Positions 1 through 8,458 of a DNA stretch of 53,490 nt are shown here, in pieces. Position 1 is the stretch's first letter. Every line of letters starts with the position of its first letter. This DNA comes from Bacteroidales bacterium (GTDB lineage: Bacteria; Bacteroidota; Bacteroidia; Bacteroidales; Muribaculaceae). Both the position numbers and the translations under genes were made by a program. Under the pieces are notes generated by a model, which was given only the letters and a program-made list of their open reading frames with translations, ran no database searches and was not told the DNA's origin. Where the stretch lies: positions 1-53,490 of the forward strand of contig JAAVFI010000038.1 in the NCBI GenBank assembly GCA_014800815.1, read 5' to 3'.

Positions 1-477
1 GCCCACGCCTTGGAGTACAAGTTCGTCAGGAGACCGCTCGCCATAGCGTCGCAGCGTAGACCCAATGCCCTCCGAGGCACGAATTTCAACATTCTCTACG
101 CTCACGACCTCAACCGCAAGAAAGCACAGGAACTGTTTCGGTATGCGCACCCTGTCTTTCTCGACCTGCCGTGCTATATCATAATCTACCACAGCTGCGC
201 GGGCACTCGCAATCCCGACTTTCCGCCCTGCGTAGAGCGCGACATCTCTATCAGCGCATACCGTGCTTATCGTCGAAAGGCCATGGAAGACCTGCCTGCG
301 AAGGCCACTCCCATGACCACCTATTTCCTCATCCCTGTCTCTTCGCCGCCGAAGCCGCCACCCAAGGCGCGAGGTTCGGGCCCGACTATGGAGGGCCTGG
401 ACTTCTACACCTTAGCGGCAGCTGCCCCGCACCCGATGAGCCTCACTGCTCACGCCTCGCAGCGAAGAGGAGCTTGA
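1..477 (+). CDS. hypothetical protein, 3' part only
   Basis: An open frame enters from the left edge and stops with TGA at 475-477. I do not recognise the family. The visible 158 residues are basic at first and rich in aromatic residues in the middle. After that comes a proline-rich stretch (around PPKPPPKARG), and the tail is rich in alanine and histidine. Codon choice (CTC, GAC, CGC, ATC) resembles the plus-strand genes of the window, which argues for a real gene, as does the bidirectional terminator about 20 bases after its stop. No start can be given because it lies outside the window. A chance open frame cannot be excluded. Confidence 0.4.
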   Translation, partial: AHALEYKFVRRPLAIASQRRPNALRGTNFNILYAHDLNRKKAQELFRYAHPVFLDLPCYIIIYHSCAGTRNPDFPPCVERDISISAYRAYRRKAMEDLPAKATPMTTYFLIPVSSPPKPPPKARGSGPTMEGLDFYTLAAAAPHPMSLTAHASQRRGA

Positions 478-497
478 CATTTTGAATAGGGACACAC

Positions 498-530
498 AAA
501 AAAAGTCACCCCGTGGCGGAGTGACTTTTT
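498..530 (-). terminator. terminator of the thrS-infC-rpmI-rplT operon
   Basis: On the minus strand GTCACTCCG (525-517) pairs with CGGGGTGAC (513-505) around a three-base loop, with one G-U pair. A run of T follows. A/T tracts flank the stem on both sides, so it may also terminate the plus-strand gene that ends at 477. Confidence 0.85.
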
Positions 531-553
531 AAGAGTTGTGAGTGTGGGAAAGC

Positions 554-904
554 TTATGCGTTCTTCACTTTCTCAACGATAGCAGCGAAAGCTGCGGGGT
601 TGTTGAGGGCGAGATCGGCGAGGACCTTGCGGTTCATTTCGATACCGCTCTTGTGGATAAGGCCCATGAGCTTAGAGTAGCTGAGGTCGTGCATACGGGC
701 TGCAGCGTTGATACGCTGAATCCAGAGGGCACGGAAGTTGCCTTTGTTGTCCTTGCGGTCACGATAGGCGTATGTAAGACCCTTTTCCCAGGTGTTTTTT
801 GCTACTGTCCATACATTACGGCGGCATCCGTAGTAGCCTCTTGTAAGTTTGAGGATTTTTTTGCGGCGTGCACGCGATGCAACGTGGTTGACTGATCTTG
901 GCAT
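554..904 (-). CDS. rplT: 50S ribosomal protein L20
   Basis: This is the 116-residue large-subunit protein L20, which binds 23S rRNA early in 50S assembly. The N-terminus [19 protein letters not shown] and the following motif KGYYG-type segment (RGYYGCRR) are typical, and the C-terminal globular part carries [17 protein letters not shown]. Length is normal for the family. It is the last gene of thrS-infC-rpmI-rplT and is followed by a clear terminator. A 120-base gap separates it from rpmI. In other bacteria L20 represses its own operon through a leader RNA structure, and the gap here contains a possible hairpin. Confidence 0.97.
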   Translation of the reverse strand: MPRSVNHVASRARRKKILKLTRGYYGCRRNVWTVAKNTWEKGLTYAYRDRKDNKGNFRALWIQRINAAARMHDLSYSKLMGLIHKSGIEMNRKVLADLALNNPAAFAAIVEKVKNA

Positions 905-924
905 ATTTCAGAAGATTTTGAATG

Positions 925-960
925 TTAGCGGCAGCGCCATTTTGCTGCTCTTTGGGCTAA
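925..960 (-). promoter_or_regulatory. two-tier hairpin upstream of rplT (possible L20 control or processing site)
   Basis: In the rpmI-rplT gap, TTAGC (925-929) can pair with GCTAA (956-960), and inside it GCAGC (931-935) pairs with GCTGC (944-948). The structure ends about 20 bases before the rplT start. Autoregulation by L20 is known in E. coli and Bacillus. A role here is inference from position only. Confidence 0.35.
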
Positions 961-1024
961 ACACTCGGTTAATAATGAAATTATAGAATCACGAATTAAA
1001 CTTGATGCGTCTTTCCCGTATGAA

Positions 1025-1222
1025 TTACTTCATGCCGAGGAGAGCCTTGACGTTAGCTGCGTCTACGCGTGCTACGAGACCTGCGTGGGTCAGGTTGCGT
1101 TTCTGCTTTTTGGTCTTTTTGGTCAAGATGTGGCTCTTGAACGCGTGTTTTCTTTTGATCTTTCCTGATCCGGTAAGGGCGAACCTCTTTTTGGCACCGG
1201 AGTTAGTTTTAATCTTTGGCAT
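1025..1222 (-). CDS. rpmI: 50S ribosomal protein L35
   Basis: This 65-residue, strongly basic protein begins [25 protein letters not shown], the family signature of L35 (written here as positions 1-25 of the protein). Length is standard. It sits 58 bases after infC and 120 bases before rplT, which is the conserved infC-rpmI-rplT order of most bacteria. No separate promoter or terminator is evident between infC and rpmI, so cotranscription is likely. L35 is a structural protein of the large ribosomal subunit. Confidence 0.96.
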   Translation of the reverse strand: MPKIKTNSGAKKRFALTGSGKIKRKHAFKSHILTKKTKKQKRNLTHAGLVARVDAANVKALLGMK

Positions 1223-1280
1223 TGTTTTGTTTGTTAAATGTTAATTCGAGTTGTATAATCGATGGCCATCTCGTGGCTGA

Positions 1281-1880
1281 TTACTTCTTTTTGGGGGAGA
1301 GCATTATTATCATGCGTTTTCCTTCGAGGAGCGGCATCTGCTCAACTTTGCCATATTCTTCGAGGTCGTTCGCGAAGCGGAGAAGGAGAACCTCTCCCTG
1401 CTCTTTGAAGAGGATTGAGCGTCCTTTGAAGAATACGTAAGCTTTCACTTTGGCGCCTTCCTGAAGGAAGCCGATAGCGTGCTTCAGCTTGAAGTTGTAG
1501 TCGTGGTCATCGGTCTGGGGTCCGAAACGAATCTCCTTCACTACGACCTTGGTCGACTTGGCCTTGATTTCCTTAGCCTTTTTCTTCTGCTGATAAAGGT
1601 ACTTCTGATAGTCGAGTATCTTGCATACGGGCGGCTCGGCGTTGGGTGAGATTTCAACCAGGTCAAGCTCCATTTCCTCGGCTATCTTCCGTGCTTCGTG
1701 AATGGAGTATATGCCGGGGGTGACATTCTCGCCGACGAGTCGTACCTCACGAGCGCGGATGTGCTCGTTGATATTGTTGGGCGCCTGCTTCTGCTGGCGC
1801 GGATCGCGGCGCATGGCCGGACGGGGACCGTTGTTGGCGGGGCGTGGAGCTCCGGGGTTATAGGGCGGTTTTTTATCCAT
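1281..1880 (-). CDS. infC: translation initiation factor IF-3
   Basis: IF-3 binds the 30S subunit, prevents premature 50S joining and checks the initiator tRNA. Residues 1-40 are a basic, proline- and asparagine-rich extension. The N-domain follows ([39 protein letters not shown]), and then the C-domain ([34 protein letters not shown]). At 199 residues it is longer than the E. coli protein because of the N-terminal extension. It starts with ATG, unlike the rare AUU start used for autoregulation in enterobacteria, so that particular control does not apply here. It lies 40 bases after thrS. Confidence 0.96.
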   Translation of the reverse strand: MDKKPPYNPGAPRPANNGPRPAMRRDPRQQKQAPNNINEHIRAREVRLVGENVTPGIYSIHEARKIAEEMELDLVEISPNAEPPVCKILDYQKYLYQQKKKAKEIKAKSTKVVVKEIRFGPQTDDHDYNFKLKHAIGFLQEGAKVKAYVFFKGRSILFKEQGEVLLLRFANDLEEYGKVEQMPLLEGKRMIIMLSPKKK

Positions 1881-1920
1881 TCAGGGTGCTTGGTAGCCTT
1901 TTATTAGTGTATATTTATAC

Positions 1921-3858
1921 TTAGTGATTAATCATGCTGTTGACTTCTTCGGTCAAATGCGCTGCAAAGTTAGCAATTTTCATTGAACCGAGGTCACCTT
2001 CTCCCGTTTTTCTTACAGAAACTTCACCATTTTCTGCTTCTTTTTCACCTACAACGAGCATATAGGGTACTCGTTTGAGCTGATTGTCGCGGATTTTGCG
2101 GCCGAGAGTTTCGTTTCTGTCGTCGATAGTCAGGCGGATTTCCGCTGCTTCAAGTTCTTCTGCAACCTTGCGGGCATAGTCGAGATACTTGTCGCTCACG
2201 GGGATGATTACTGCCTGCTCGGGTGCGAGCCAGAGGGGGAAGCGGCCGGCGGTGTGCTCGAGAAGCACAGCCACGAAGCGTTCCATAGAGCCGAAGGGCG
2301 CGCGGTGAATCATCACGGGACGGTGCTTTGCATTGTCGCTGCCGGTGTATTCGAGCTCGAAACGTTCGGGGAGGTTGTAGTCTACCTGGATAGTACCGAG
2401 CTGCCAGCGGCGGCCGAGAGCGTCCTTAACCATGAAGTCGAGCTTGGGACCGTAGAAAGCTGCTTCGCCGAGCTCTGTGCGGGCTTTGATACCCTTTTCG
2501 GCACATGCCTCGATGATAGCCTGCTCTGCCTTGTGCCAGTTTTCGTCGCTGCCGATATACTTTTCTTTGTGTTCGGGGTCGCGGAGCGAAATCTGAGCTT
2601 CATAGTTGTCAAAGTTGAGGGCCTTGAAGATATAGAGGATGATATCCATTACCTTGAGGAACTCGTCTTTGATCTGCTCGGGAGCGCAGTAGATATGCGC
2701 GTCGTCCTGCGTAAAGCCGCGTACACGGGTCAGACCGTGGAGCTCGCCGCTCTGCTCATAGCGGTACACGGTGCCGAACTCTGCAAGGCGAAGGGGCAGG
2801 TCGCGGTAAGAGCGGGGGAGTGCACGGAATATTTCGCAGTGGTGAGGGCAGTTCATAGGTTTGAGGAGGTATTCCTCGCCTTCCTCGGGAGTGTGGATAG
2901 GCTGGAACGAGTCCTTGCCGTACTTGGCGTAGTGGCCGGAAGTAACGTAGAGCTGCTTGTTACCGATATGCGGGGTGATTACCTGGAGGTAACCGTATTT
3001 CTTCTGAATCTTGCGGAGGAACTGCTCGAGACGGTCGCGGAGAGCTGCGCCTTTGGGGAGCCAGAGGGGCAGACCTGCACCTACCTTCTGAGAGAAGGCG
3101 AAGAGTTCCATTTCCTTACCAAGCTTGCGGTGGTCGCGCTTCTTGGCTTCTTCGAGGAGTGCGAGATACTCGTCAAGCATCGCTTTCTTGGGGAAAGAGA
3201 TACCGTAGACGCGCACGAGCTGATTGCGTTTCTCGTCGCCGCGCCAGTATGCGCCGGCGAGGCTTGTGATTTTTACAGCCTTGATAGGAGCTGTAGAGGG
3301 GATGTGCGGGCCGCGGCAGAGGTCGGTGAAAGCGCCCTGTGTATAGGTGCTGATAGTGCCGTCGGCGAGCTCTGATATAAGTTCACACTTGTATTCCTCG
3401 TTGCGGTCACCGAACATCTTGAGGGCGTCAGCCTTTGAGATGTCAGCGCGGACGATCTGCTGGTCCTGCTTTGCAAGCTCGAGCATCTTGGCTTCGATTT
3501 TTGCGAAGTCGTCAGATGTGAGTTTGTGCTCTCCGAGGTCGATGTCATAGTAGAAACCGTTCTCGATAGCCGGACCGATACCGAATTTCACACCGGGATA
3601 AAGTTCCTGAAGTGCTTCGGCGAGAAGGTGTGCCGAGCTGTGCCAGAAAGCGTGCTTGCCTTCTGCATCTTCCCACTTGAAGAGTTTGAGGCTTGCGTCG
3701 GAGTCGATAGGACGGGAGAGGTCCCACTCGGCACCGTTGACAGAAGCTGCGAGAACTTCGCGGGCAAGACGGGGTGATATGGATTGAGCAATCTGAAGGG
3801 GAGTTACGCCTGCTTCAAATTCCTTGACTGAATTGTCGGGAAATGTGATTTTAATCAT
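1921..3858 (-). CDS. thrS: threonyl-tRNA synthetase
   Basis: This enzyme attaches threonine to tRNA(Thr). The 645 residues show the full bacterial layout: a TGS domain (about 1-61), an editing domain with HSSAH (H73, H77) for removal of mischarged serine, a class II catalytic core with motif 2 around [18 protein letters not shown], and a C-terminal anticodon-binding domain ([19 protein letters not shown] onward). It is the first gene of the operon with infC, rpmI and rplT and has a Bacteroidetes-type -7 box upstream. No key residue appears to be missing. Confidence 0.97.
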   Translation of the reverse strand: MIKITFPDNSVKEFEAGVTPLQIAQSISPRLAREVLAASVNGAEWDLSRPIDSDASLKLFKWEDAEGKHAFWHSSAHLLAEALQELYPGVKFGIGPAIENGFYYDIDLGEHKLTSDDFAKIEAKMLELAKQDQQIVRADISKADALKMFGDRNEEYKCELISELADGTISTYTQGAFTDLCRGPHIPSTAPIKAVKITSLAGAYWRGDEKRNQLVRVYGISFPKKAMLDEYLALLEEAKKRDHRKLGKEMELFAFSQKVGAGLPLWLPKGAALRDRLEQFLRKIQKKYGYLQVITPHIGNKQLYVTSGHYAKYGKDSFQPIHTPEEGEEYLLKPMNCPHHCEIFRALPRSYRDLPLRLAEFGTVYRYEQSGELHGLTRVRGFTQDDAHIYCAPEQIKDEFLKVMDIILYIFKALNFDNYEAQISLRDPEHKEKYIGSDENWHKAEQAIIEACAEKGIKARTELGEAAFYGPKLDFMVKDALGRRWQLGTIQVDYNLPERFELEYTGSDNAKHRPVMIHRAPFGSMERFVAVLLEHTAGRFPLWLAPEQAVIIPVSDKYLDYARKVAEELEAAEIRLTIDDRNETLGRKIRDNQLKRVPYMLVVGEKEAENGEVSVRKTGEGDLGSMKIANFAAHLTEEVNSMINH

Positions 3859-3922
3859 ATCTAAATCGTTAATAATCAGTCCAATGGCTGTTTGTTGGCG
3901 TCATTGGGCTCAAAATCAGGGG

Positions 3923-3930
3923 CAAAGATA
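3923..3930 (-). promoter_or_regulatory. -7 box of the thrS operon promoter
   Basis: Minus-strand TATCTTTG matches the Bacteroidetes TAnnTTTG -7 element, about 65 bases before thrS. The -33 TTTG is not well conserved. The leader between it and thrS is AT-rich, and I saw no T-box. Confidence 0.6.
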
Positions 3931-3979
3931 CGAATTTATTTTGAATTGACGATGATTTCTTTAGATAATTTATGTATAA

Positions 3980-4015
3980 AAAAGCACCGGGGTCTCAAAA
4001 CTATTGAGGCCCCGG
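3980..4015 (-). terminator. terminator of the PepSY-like gene
   Basis: Twelve base pairs form between 3987-3998 and 4004-4015 (CCGGGGTCTCAA with TTGAGGCCCCGG, one G-U pair) around a five-base loop. On the minus strand a T-rich tract follows. It lies about 20 bases after the stop of the gene at 4037-4474. Confidence 0.85.
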
Positions 4016-4036
4016 CGTAGATATTGTTTGAATTCG

Positions 4037-4474
4037 TCAATCGAACTTAACGAAATTGCCTTGGGTGTCGAACTTCATGTCGATGCCGTTGGAGAGTTCT
4101 ACTTCGTATCCTTTGCGTTCTTTTTCGATGCCGATTATTCTTGCACCTTTCTGATTCTTAGCGGTGTATTCGCTGATTTTGGCGGGAACCATAGCCGAAG
4201 GCACGCTCTTGCTCTTGGCTGTCTCGACGCTCTTCCAGTTGCCGCTCTTGTCGAACTTCACTTCGGTGCCGTCGGCGAGAATCACTTCGTATTCGCTCAC
4301 ACGGCCAAAATCTTTATCGGTCTTTACAAGAGTCACCGATGCCTTGAAGTTGGACGCAAGCACCGATTTGGCGGCCTGCGGAAGCACTGAGTCGTCGTGT
4401 GAATAGCTGTCGCGCGCCTGTGCACCTGTTGCAATGGCGGCGATGAGGGCGATGATAAATAGTAATCGTTTCAT
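4037..4474 (-). CDS. exported PepSY-like (BLIP-type) protein
   Basis: The 145 residues begin with a signal peptide (MKRLLFIIALIAAIATGAQA). Two similar halves follow, each with a strand pattern that ends in a short motif: EVILADGTEVKFDKSGNWKSV, and YEVELSNGIDMKFDTQGNFVKF. This is the pattern of the PepSY-like family (formerly DUF2874, PF11396), common as small periplasmic proteins in Bacteroidetes. The molecular function is unknown; binding to envelope peptides or inhibition of peptidases is only suggested by the fold. It is transcribed alone, divergently from dxr, and ends at a strong terminator. Confidence 0.8.
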   Translation of the reverse strand: MKRLLFIIALIAAIATGAQARDSYSHDDSVLPQAAKSVLASNFKASVTLVKTDKDFGRVSEYEVILADGTEVKFDKSGNWKSVETAKSKSVPSAMVPAKISEYTAKNQKGARIIGIEKERKGYEVELSNGIDMKFDTQGNFVKFD

Positions 4475-4583
4475 ATTTGGTAAGTGTTTGTTTAGTCTGT
4501 TAACAATCAGTGTGATAAAATTGTTCGCGCGCCACTTCCCCTCTTTCCCCGCTGCGAAAAATATATAAAAGGAGTAGAGCCGG

Positions 4584-4616
4584 TTTGGCTGTTCGGTCTA
4601 AAATCGCTATTTTTGC
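4584..4616 (+). promoter_or_regulatory. promoter of the dxr operon
   Basis: TTTG at 4584-4587, a 21-base spacer, then TATTTTTG at 4609-4616 match the Bacteroidetes sigma-ABfr consensus. The start codon of dxr lies 27 bases downstream. Confidence 0.75.
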
Positions 4617-4643
4617 ACGTTATAAACCAAAAAGCTTGCAATA

Positions 4644-5807
4644 GTGAATACTCCAAGACGAATAGCAGTGCTCGGTGCGACCGGTTCTATCGGACGCCAG
4701 GCTCTTGATATAATATACCGTCACCCGGAGCTATACAAGGCAACTGTACTCTCGGCCGGTCGACGCGTCGACGATTTGATAGAACTTGCTGTCATTCATC
4801 GCCCCCGTCTCGCAGTTATTGCAGATGAAAGTCTTTTGCCACGTCTCCGCGAAGCTCTCGAACCCTATGGAATCGCCACTGCGGCAGGACCCGACGCTCT
4901 TGCTGAATGTGTCGAAGCCGATGATATCGACACCGTACTGACCGCAACTGTCGGTTACAGCGGTCTCGCACCCACCGTTCATGCCATTAAGGCCGGTAAG
5001 GACATCGCGCTGGCAAACAAGGAGACGCTCGTTGTAGCCGGCGAATTTGTAAACCGCCTCCTCAAGGATTCCACTTCCCGTATATTTCCCGTTGATTCAG
5101 AGCATTCAGCAGTAGCTCAGTGCCTTGTAGGTGAAGACCCCGAACGAGTTGCCCGTCTGCTGATAACGGCTTCGGGAGGCCCGTTCAGAACATGGCCCTC
5201 CGAAAAAATCGAGAAAGCGACTGCTGCCGAGGCTCTCAAGCATCCCAACTGGAGTATGGGTGCAAAGATTACCATAGACTCGGCTTCGATGATGAACAAG
5301 GCTTTTGAAATCATTGAGGCCCATCATCTTTTCGGTATCGCGCCCGAACGCATCGAGGCCGTGGTGCATCCTCAGTCGATTATCCACTCAATGGTAGAGT
5401 TTACCGACGGCGCCGTCAAGGCTCAGCTCGGCGTCCCCGACATGCACATCCCCATAGCGTACGCGCTTGGTGAGAACAGCCGTCTGCCTGGTGCATCCCG
5501 CACACTTCGCCTCGAAGATTTCGCCAACCTCACTTTTGAGAAGCCGGATGTAAAGCGTTTCCCTTGTCTGGGTCTCGCTCACACAGTCCTCACTGCCGGA
5601 GGTACTTCAGCCTGCACTATCAATGCGGCAAACGAGATAGCGGTTGCCGCATTCCTCAACAATCGCATACCTTTTGGCGAGATTTTCCGCACTATAGAGT
5701 CGGCTCTCTACAAAACTAATTTTATAGCCAATCCCTGCTACGACGACTATGTTGCCATAAACGATGAAGCCAGGGCCAAGGCTCAGGAATACATAGATAA
5801 ATTCTGA
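4644..5807 (+). CDS. dxr: 1-deoxy-D-xylulose 5-phosphate reductoisomerase
   Basis: Dxr converts 1-deoxy-D-xylulose 5-phosphate to 2-C-methyl-D-erythritol 4-phosphate with NADPH, the committed step of the non-mevalonate isoprenoid pathway. Visible are the nucleotide loop GATGSIG near the N-terminus, the metal-site segment VDSEHSA, the flexible-loop region ending WSMGAKITIDSASMMNKAFE, and the C-terminal helical domain. The 387 residues are normal for the family. The start codon is GTG at 4644; this gives the expected N-terminus and fits the promoter just upstream. It is the first gene of a run with the site-2 protease, 4 bases apart. Confidence 0.96.
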   Translation: MNTPRRIAVLGATGSIGRQALDIIYRHPELYKATVLSAGRRVDDLIELAVIHRPRLAVIADESLLPRLREALEPYGIATAAGPDALAECVEADDIDTVLTATVGYSGLAPTVHAIKAGKDIALANKETLVVAGEFVNRLLKDSTSRIFPVDSEHSAVAQCLVGEDPERVARLLITASGGPFRTWPSEKIEKATAAEALKHPNWSMGAKITIDSASMMNKAFEIIEAHHLFGIAPERIEAVVHPQSIIHSMVEFTDGAVKAQLGVPDMHIPIAYALGENSRLPGASRTLRLEDFANLTFEKPDVKRFPCLGLAHTVLTAGGTSACTINAANEIAVAAFLNNRIPFGEIFRTIESALYKTNFIANPCYDDYVAINDEARAKAQEYIDKF

Positions 5808-5811
5808 TTAA

Positions 5812-7242
5812 ATGGATATACTTATTAAAGCTCTGCAGCTTGTGCTCGCTCTGGTGATACTCGTTACCATACACGAGTTCGGGCACTACATCTTCGCTCG
5901 CATGTTCGGAGTGAAGGTCAACCGCTTTTACCTCTTCTTTAATCCGTGGTTCTCATTGCTGCGCTACGACCCTATGAAGGGTACGGTGGATGTCTTTGCC
6001 CGTAACGGCGAGAAAGGACTCTTTACACTTCGTGCAGGCAAACCCGCAACGCCTCGTGCCGACGGCAAATCGACATGGCGCGACACTATCTACGGCCTCG
6101 GCTGGCTTCCTCTCGGCGGCTATTGCGATATTGCCGGTATGGTGGACGAGACCAAGAGTGCCGACCAGCTCGCTTCGGAACCCCAGGATTGGGAGCTCCG
6201 CTCGAAACCCGCATGGCAGCGTCTGTGCGTAATGGTAGCCGGTGTCACACTCAACTTCGTGCTCGCTATCATTATATATATAGGTATAGCGATTCACTGG
6301 GGCGACGACGTGATTCCTTTCCAGGCAATGACCGAAGGTATGGATTTCAGCGAGGAACTTCAAGAAGCCGGATTCCGCAACGGCGATATCCTCGAGAGCC
6401 TCAACGGCAAACCTCTCGACGCTACCGACTACTCACTCGCATGGGACATGATTCAGCCCGGAGCCCGTGTAGGTGTGCTCCGCGACGGCAGGCCCGAGAC
6501 TGTCGAAATCTCCGAATCTCTTATCCGCACCGTGGCTACCAAGGGTAAAGACTACACACCCATGGCAATGCGTATTCCCGTATATGTTGCTAAGGTGGTA
6601 AACGGAGACCCTGCTGCAGCTGCGGGCATCCAACCTGGCGACCGCATCCTCACAGTAGGAGCGGACACAGTGCCCTCTATCACAGAGTTCCTGCCTTCGT
6701 TAAGCGCTCATGCAGGCCAGACCATTCCGATGCGCCTTGTACGTAAGGGCGGCAAGGAAGAAGTGGTGGATATCACCGTGTCCGACGCGGGCAAAATCGG
6801 CATCCAGATGCTTTCGCCCCTCGAAATCTTTGATCGTCAGACCATACACTACAACTTCTTCCAGGCAATTCCCCGAGGTTGGGAAATAGGTACCGACCGA
6901 CTTTCGAGCTATGTATCGTCGCTCAAACTGGTATTTACCAAAGAAGGCGCTCAGAGCATCGGCGGTTTCGGCACACTCGGCGACCTCTTCCCAAGTCAAT
7001 GGAACTGGTATTCGTTCTGGCAGATTACCGCTTTCCTCTCTATCATCCTCGCATTTATGAATATCATCCCCATACCGGGACTCGACGGCGGCTACACGCT
7101 CTTCCTCATCGTGGAAATGATAACGGGTCGCAAGCCCTCCGACAAGTTCCTCGAGGTTGTAAATACCTGTGGTTTCGCACTTCTGCTTCTGTTGCTCGTG
7201 TATGCCAACGGGAATGATTTGTACAGATTTTTATTGAAATAA
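5812..7242 (+). CDS. rseP: RIP metalloprotease, RseP-type site-2 protease
   Basis: This inner-membrane zinc protease of family M50B cuts transmembrane segments, typically of anti-sigma factors. HEFGH at residues 21-25 gives the zinc ligands and catalytic glutamate. The third ligand is in PIPGLDGG (D425) near the C-terminus. Between them lie two PDZ regions (about 200-270 and 285-345; GFRNGDILESLNGKPL and GIQPGDRILTVG). At 476 residues it is somewhat longer than E. coli RseP, with the extra length between the first membrane segment and the PDZ region. The dxr-rseP pairing is widely conserved, though the substrate here cannot be read from the sequence. Confidence 0.93.
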   Translation: MDILIKALQLVLALVILVTIHEFGHYIFARMFGVKVNRFYLFFNPWFSLLRYDPMKGTVDVFARNGEKGLFTLRAGKPATPRADGKSTWRDTIYGLGWLPLGGYCDIAGMVDETKSADQLASEPQDWELRSKPAWQRLCVMVAGVTLNFVLAIIIYIGIAIHWGDDVIPFQAMTEGMDFSEELQEAGFRNGDILESLNGKPLDATDYSLAWDMIQPGARVGVLRDGRPETVEISESLIRTVATKGKDYTPMAMRIPVYVAKVVNGDPAAAAGIQPGDRILTVGADTVPSITEFLPSLSAHAGQTIPMRLVRKGGKEEVVDITVSDAGKIGIQMLSPLEIFDRQTIHYNFFQAIPRGWEIGTDRLSSYVSSLKLVFTKEGAQSIGGFGTLGDLFPSQWNWYSFWQITAFLSIILAFMNIIPIPGLDGGYTLFLIVEMITGRKPSDKFLEVVNTCGFALLLLLLVYANGNDLYRFLLK

Positions 7243-7264
7243 TATAATCCGCTACCGGATATTT

Positions 7265-8455
7265 ATGAAGACATTGATTCTAAGGCGTGGCAAAGAAGAA
7301 TCGCTCGACCGCTTTCATCCGTGGGTGTTCTCGGGCGCTTTGACACGTATGCCTCAGGAAGGCGATGGAATAGAGGAGGGCGACCTCGTGAAAGTCGCCG
7401 CTAACGATGGCCGTGTGATCGGCACGGGCCACTTCCAGATAGGAAGTATCGCTGTGCGAATGCTCACTTTTGATGCCGATGAGGAGGTGAACGGCGAGTT
7501 CTACCGCAATCGTCTCGTGCAGGCTTATGAGCTCCGCAATGCTCTCGGACTCCCCTCGGAGTCGACTACTGCGTTCCGTCTCGTACACGGCGAAGGCGAT
7601 TTCATCCCCGGCCTCGTGGTTGATATCTACGGCGCTACTGCTGTCGTACAGGCTCATTCGCCCGGTATTCACTTCGCCCGCAAGGCAATCGCCGAAGCTA
7701 TTGTATCGATAGCAGAACTGGGAGTGAAGAGCGTCTACTATAAGTCGGAGACAACTCTCCCGTACAAGGCGCATCTCGACCCCGAAAACGGCTATCTCAT
7801 AGGCGATTTCATATCGGATACTGCGCTCGAAAACGGACTTAAATTCCGTATCGACTGGCTGCGCGGACAGAAGACAGGCTTCTTCGTGGACCAGCGCGAC
7901 AACCGTGCTCTCGTAGGCCATTTCAGCAAGGGACGCTCCGTGCTCAACATGTTCTGCTACACCGGAGGCTTCTCCGTGTATGCGCTCGCAGGCGGTGCCC
8001 GCGAGGTTGTTTCCGTCGATTCTTCGGCAAAAGCAATCTCTCTTACCGATGCCAATATGGAACTTAATTTCCCCGGCGACACCCGTCATTCGTCGAGAGC
8101 CGAGGACGCATTCAAGTATCTTGACAATATGGAGGCAGGCCGACACGACCTCATCATTCTCGACCCGCCCGCCTTTGCCAAGCATCGCAGCGCACTCCGA
8201 AACGCCCTTCAGGGTTATCGCAGACTCAATGCCAAGGCCTTTGAGAAAATCGCTCCCGGCGGCATCCTCTTCACATTCTCTTGCTCGCAGGCTGTAAACC
8301 GCGAGCAATTCCGCCTGGCAGTGTTCAGCGCGGCTGCACAGAGCCGTCGAAAGGTTCGTATCCTTCACCAGCTTACCCAGCCTGCCGATCATCCGGTGAA
8401 TATCTATCATCCCGAGGGAGAGTATCTCAAGGGACTCGTACTTTATGTAGAATAA
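7265..8455 (+). CDS. class I SAM-dependent rRNA methyltransferase, RlmI family
   Basis: The 396 residues start with a PUA RNA-binding domain (about 1-75, with HPWVFSGAL). They continue with the RlmI/YccW-type catalytic domain: GQKTGFFVDQRDNR, the SAM-binding segment SVLNMFCYTGGFSVYALAGG, and the motif ILDPPAF. E. coli RlmI makes 5-methylcytosine at position 1962 of 23S rRNA. This protein probably modifies 23S rRNA, but the exact target base is not certain. It lies 22 bases after the site-2 protease and 3 bases before the next methyltransferase, so an operon is likely. Confidence 0.88.
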   Translation: MKTLILRRGKEESLDRFHPWVFSGALTRMPQEGDGIEEGDLVKVAANDGRVIGTGHFQIGSIAVRMLTFDADEEVNGEFYRNRLVQAYELRNALGLPSESTTAFRLVHGEGDFIPGLVVDIYGATAVVQAHSPGIHFARKAIAEAIVSIAELGVKSVYYKSETTLPYKAHLDPENGYLIGDFISDTALENGLKFRIDWLRGQKTGFFVDQRDNRALVGHFSKGRSVLNMFCYTGGFSVYALAGGAREVVSVDSSAKAISLTDANMELNFPGDTRHSSRAEDAFKYLDNMEAGRHDLIILDPPAFAKHRSALRNALQGYRRLNAKAFEKIAPGGILFTFSCSQAVNREQFRLAVFSAAAQSRRKVRILHQLTQPADHPVNIYHPEGEYLKGLVLYVE

Positions 8456-8458
8456 ATC

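Noticed and set aside
2254-3375. A 373-codon open frame on the plus strand
   Set aside because: Antisense to thrS, with no recognisable domain.
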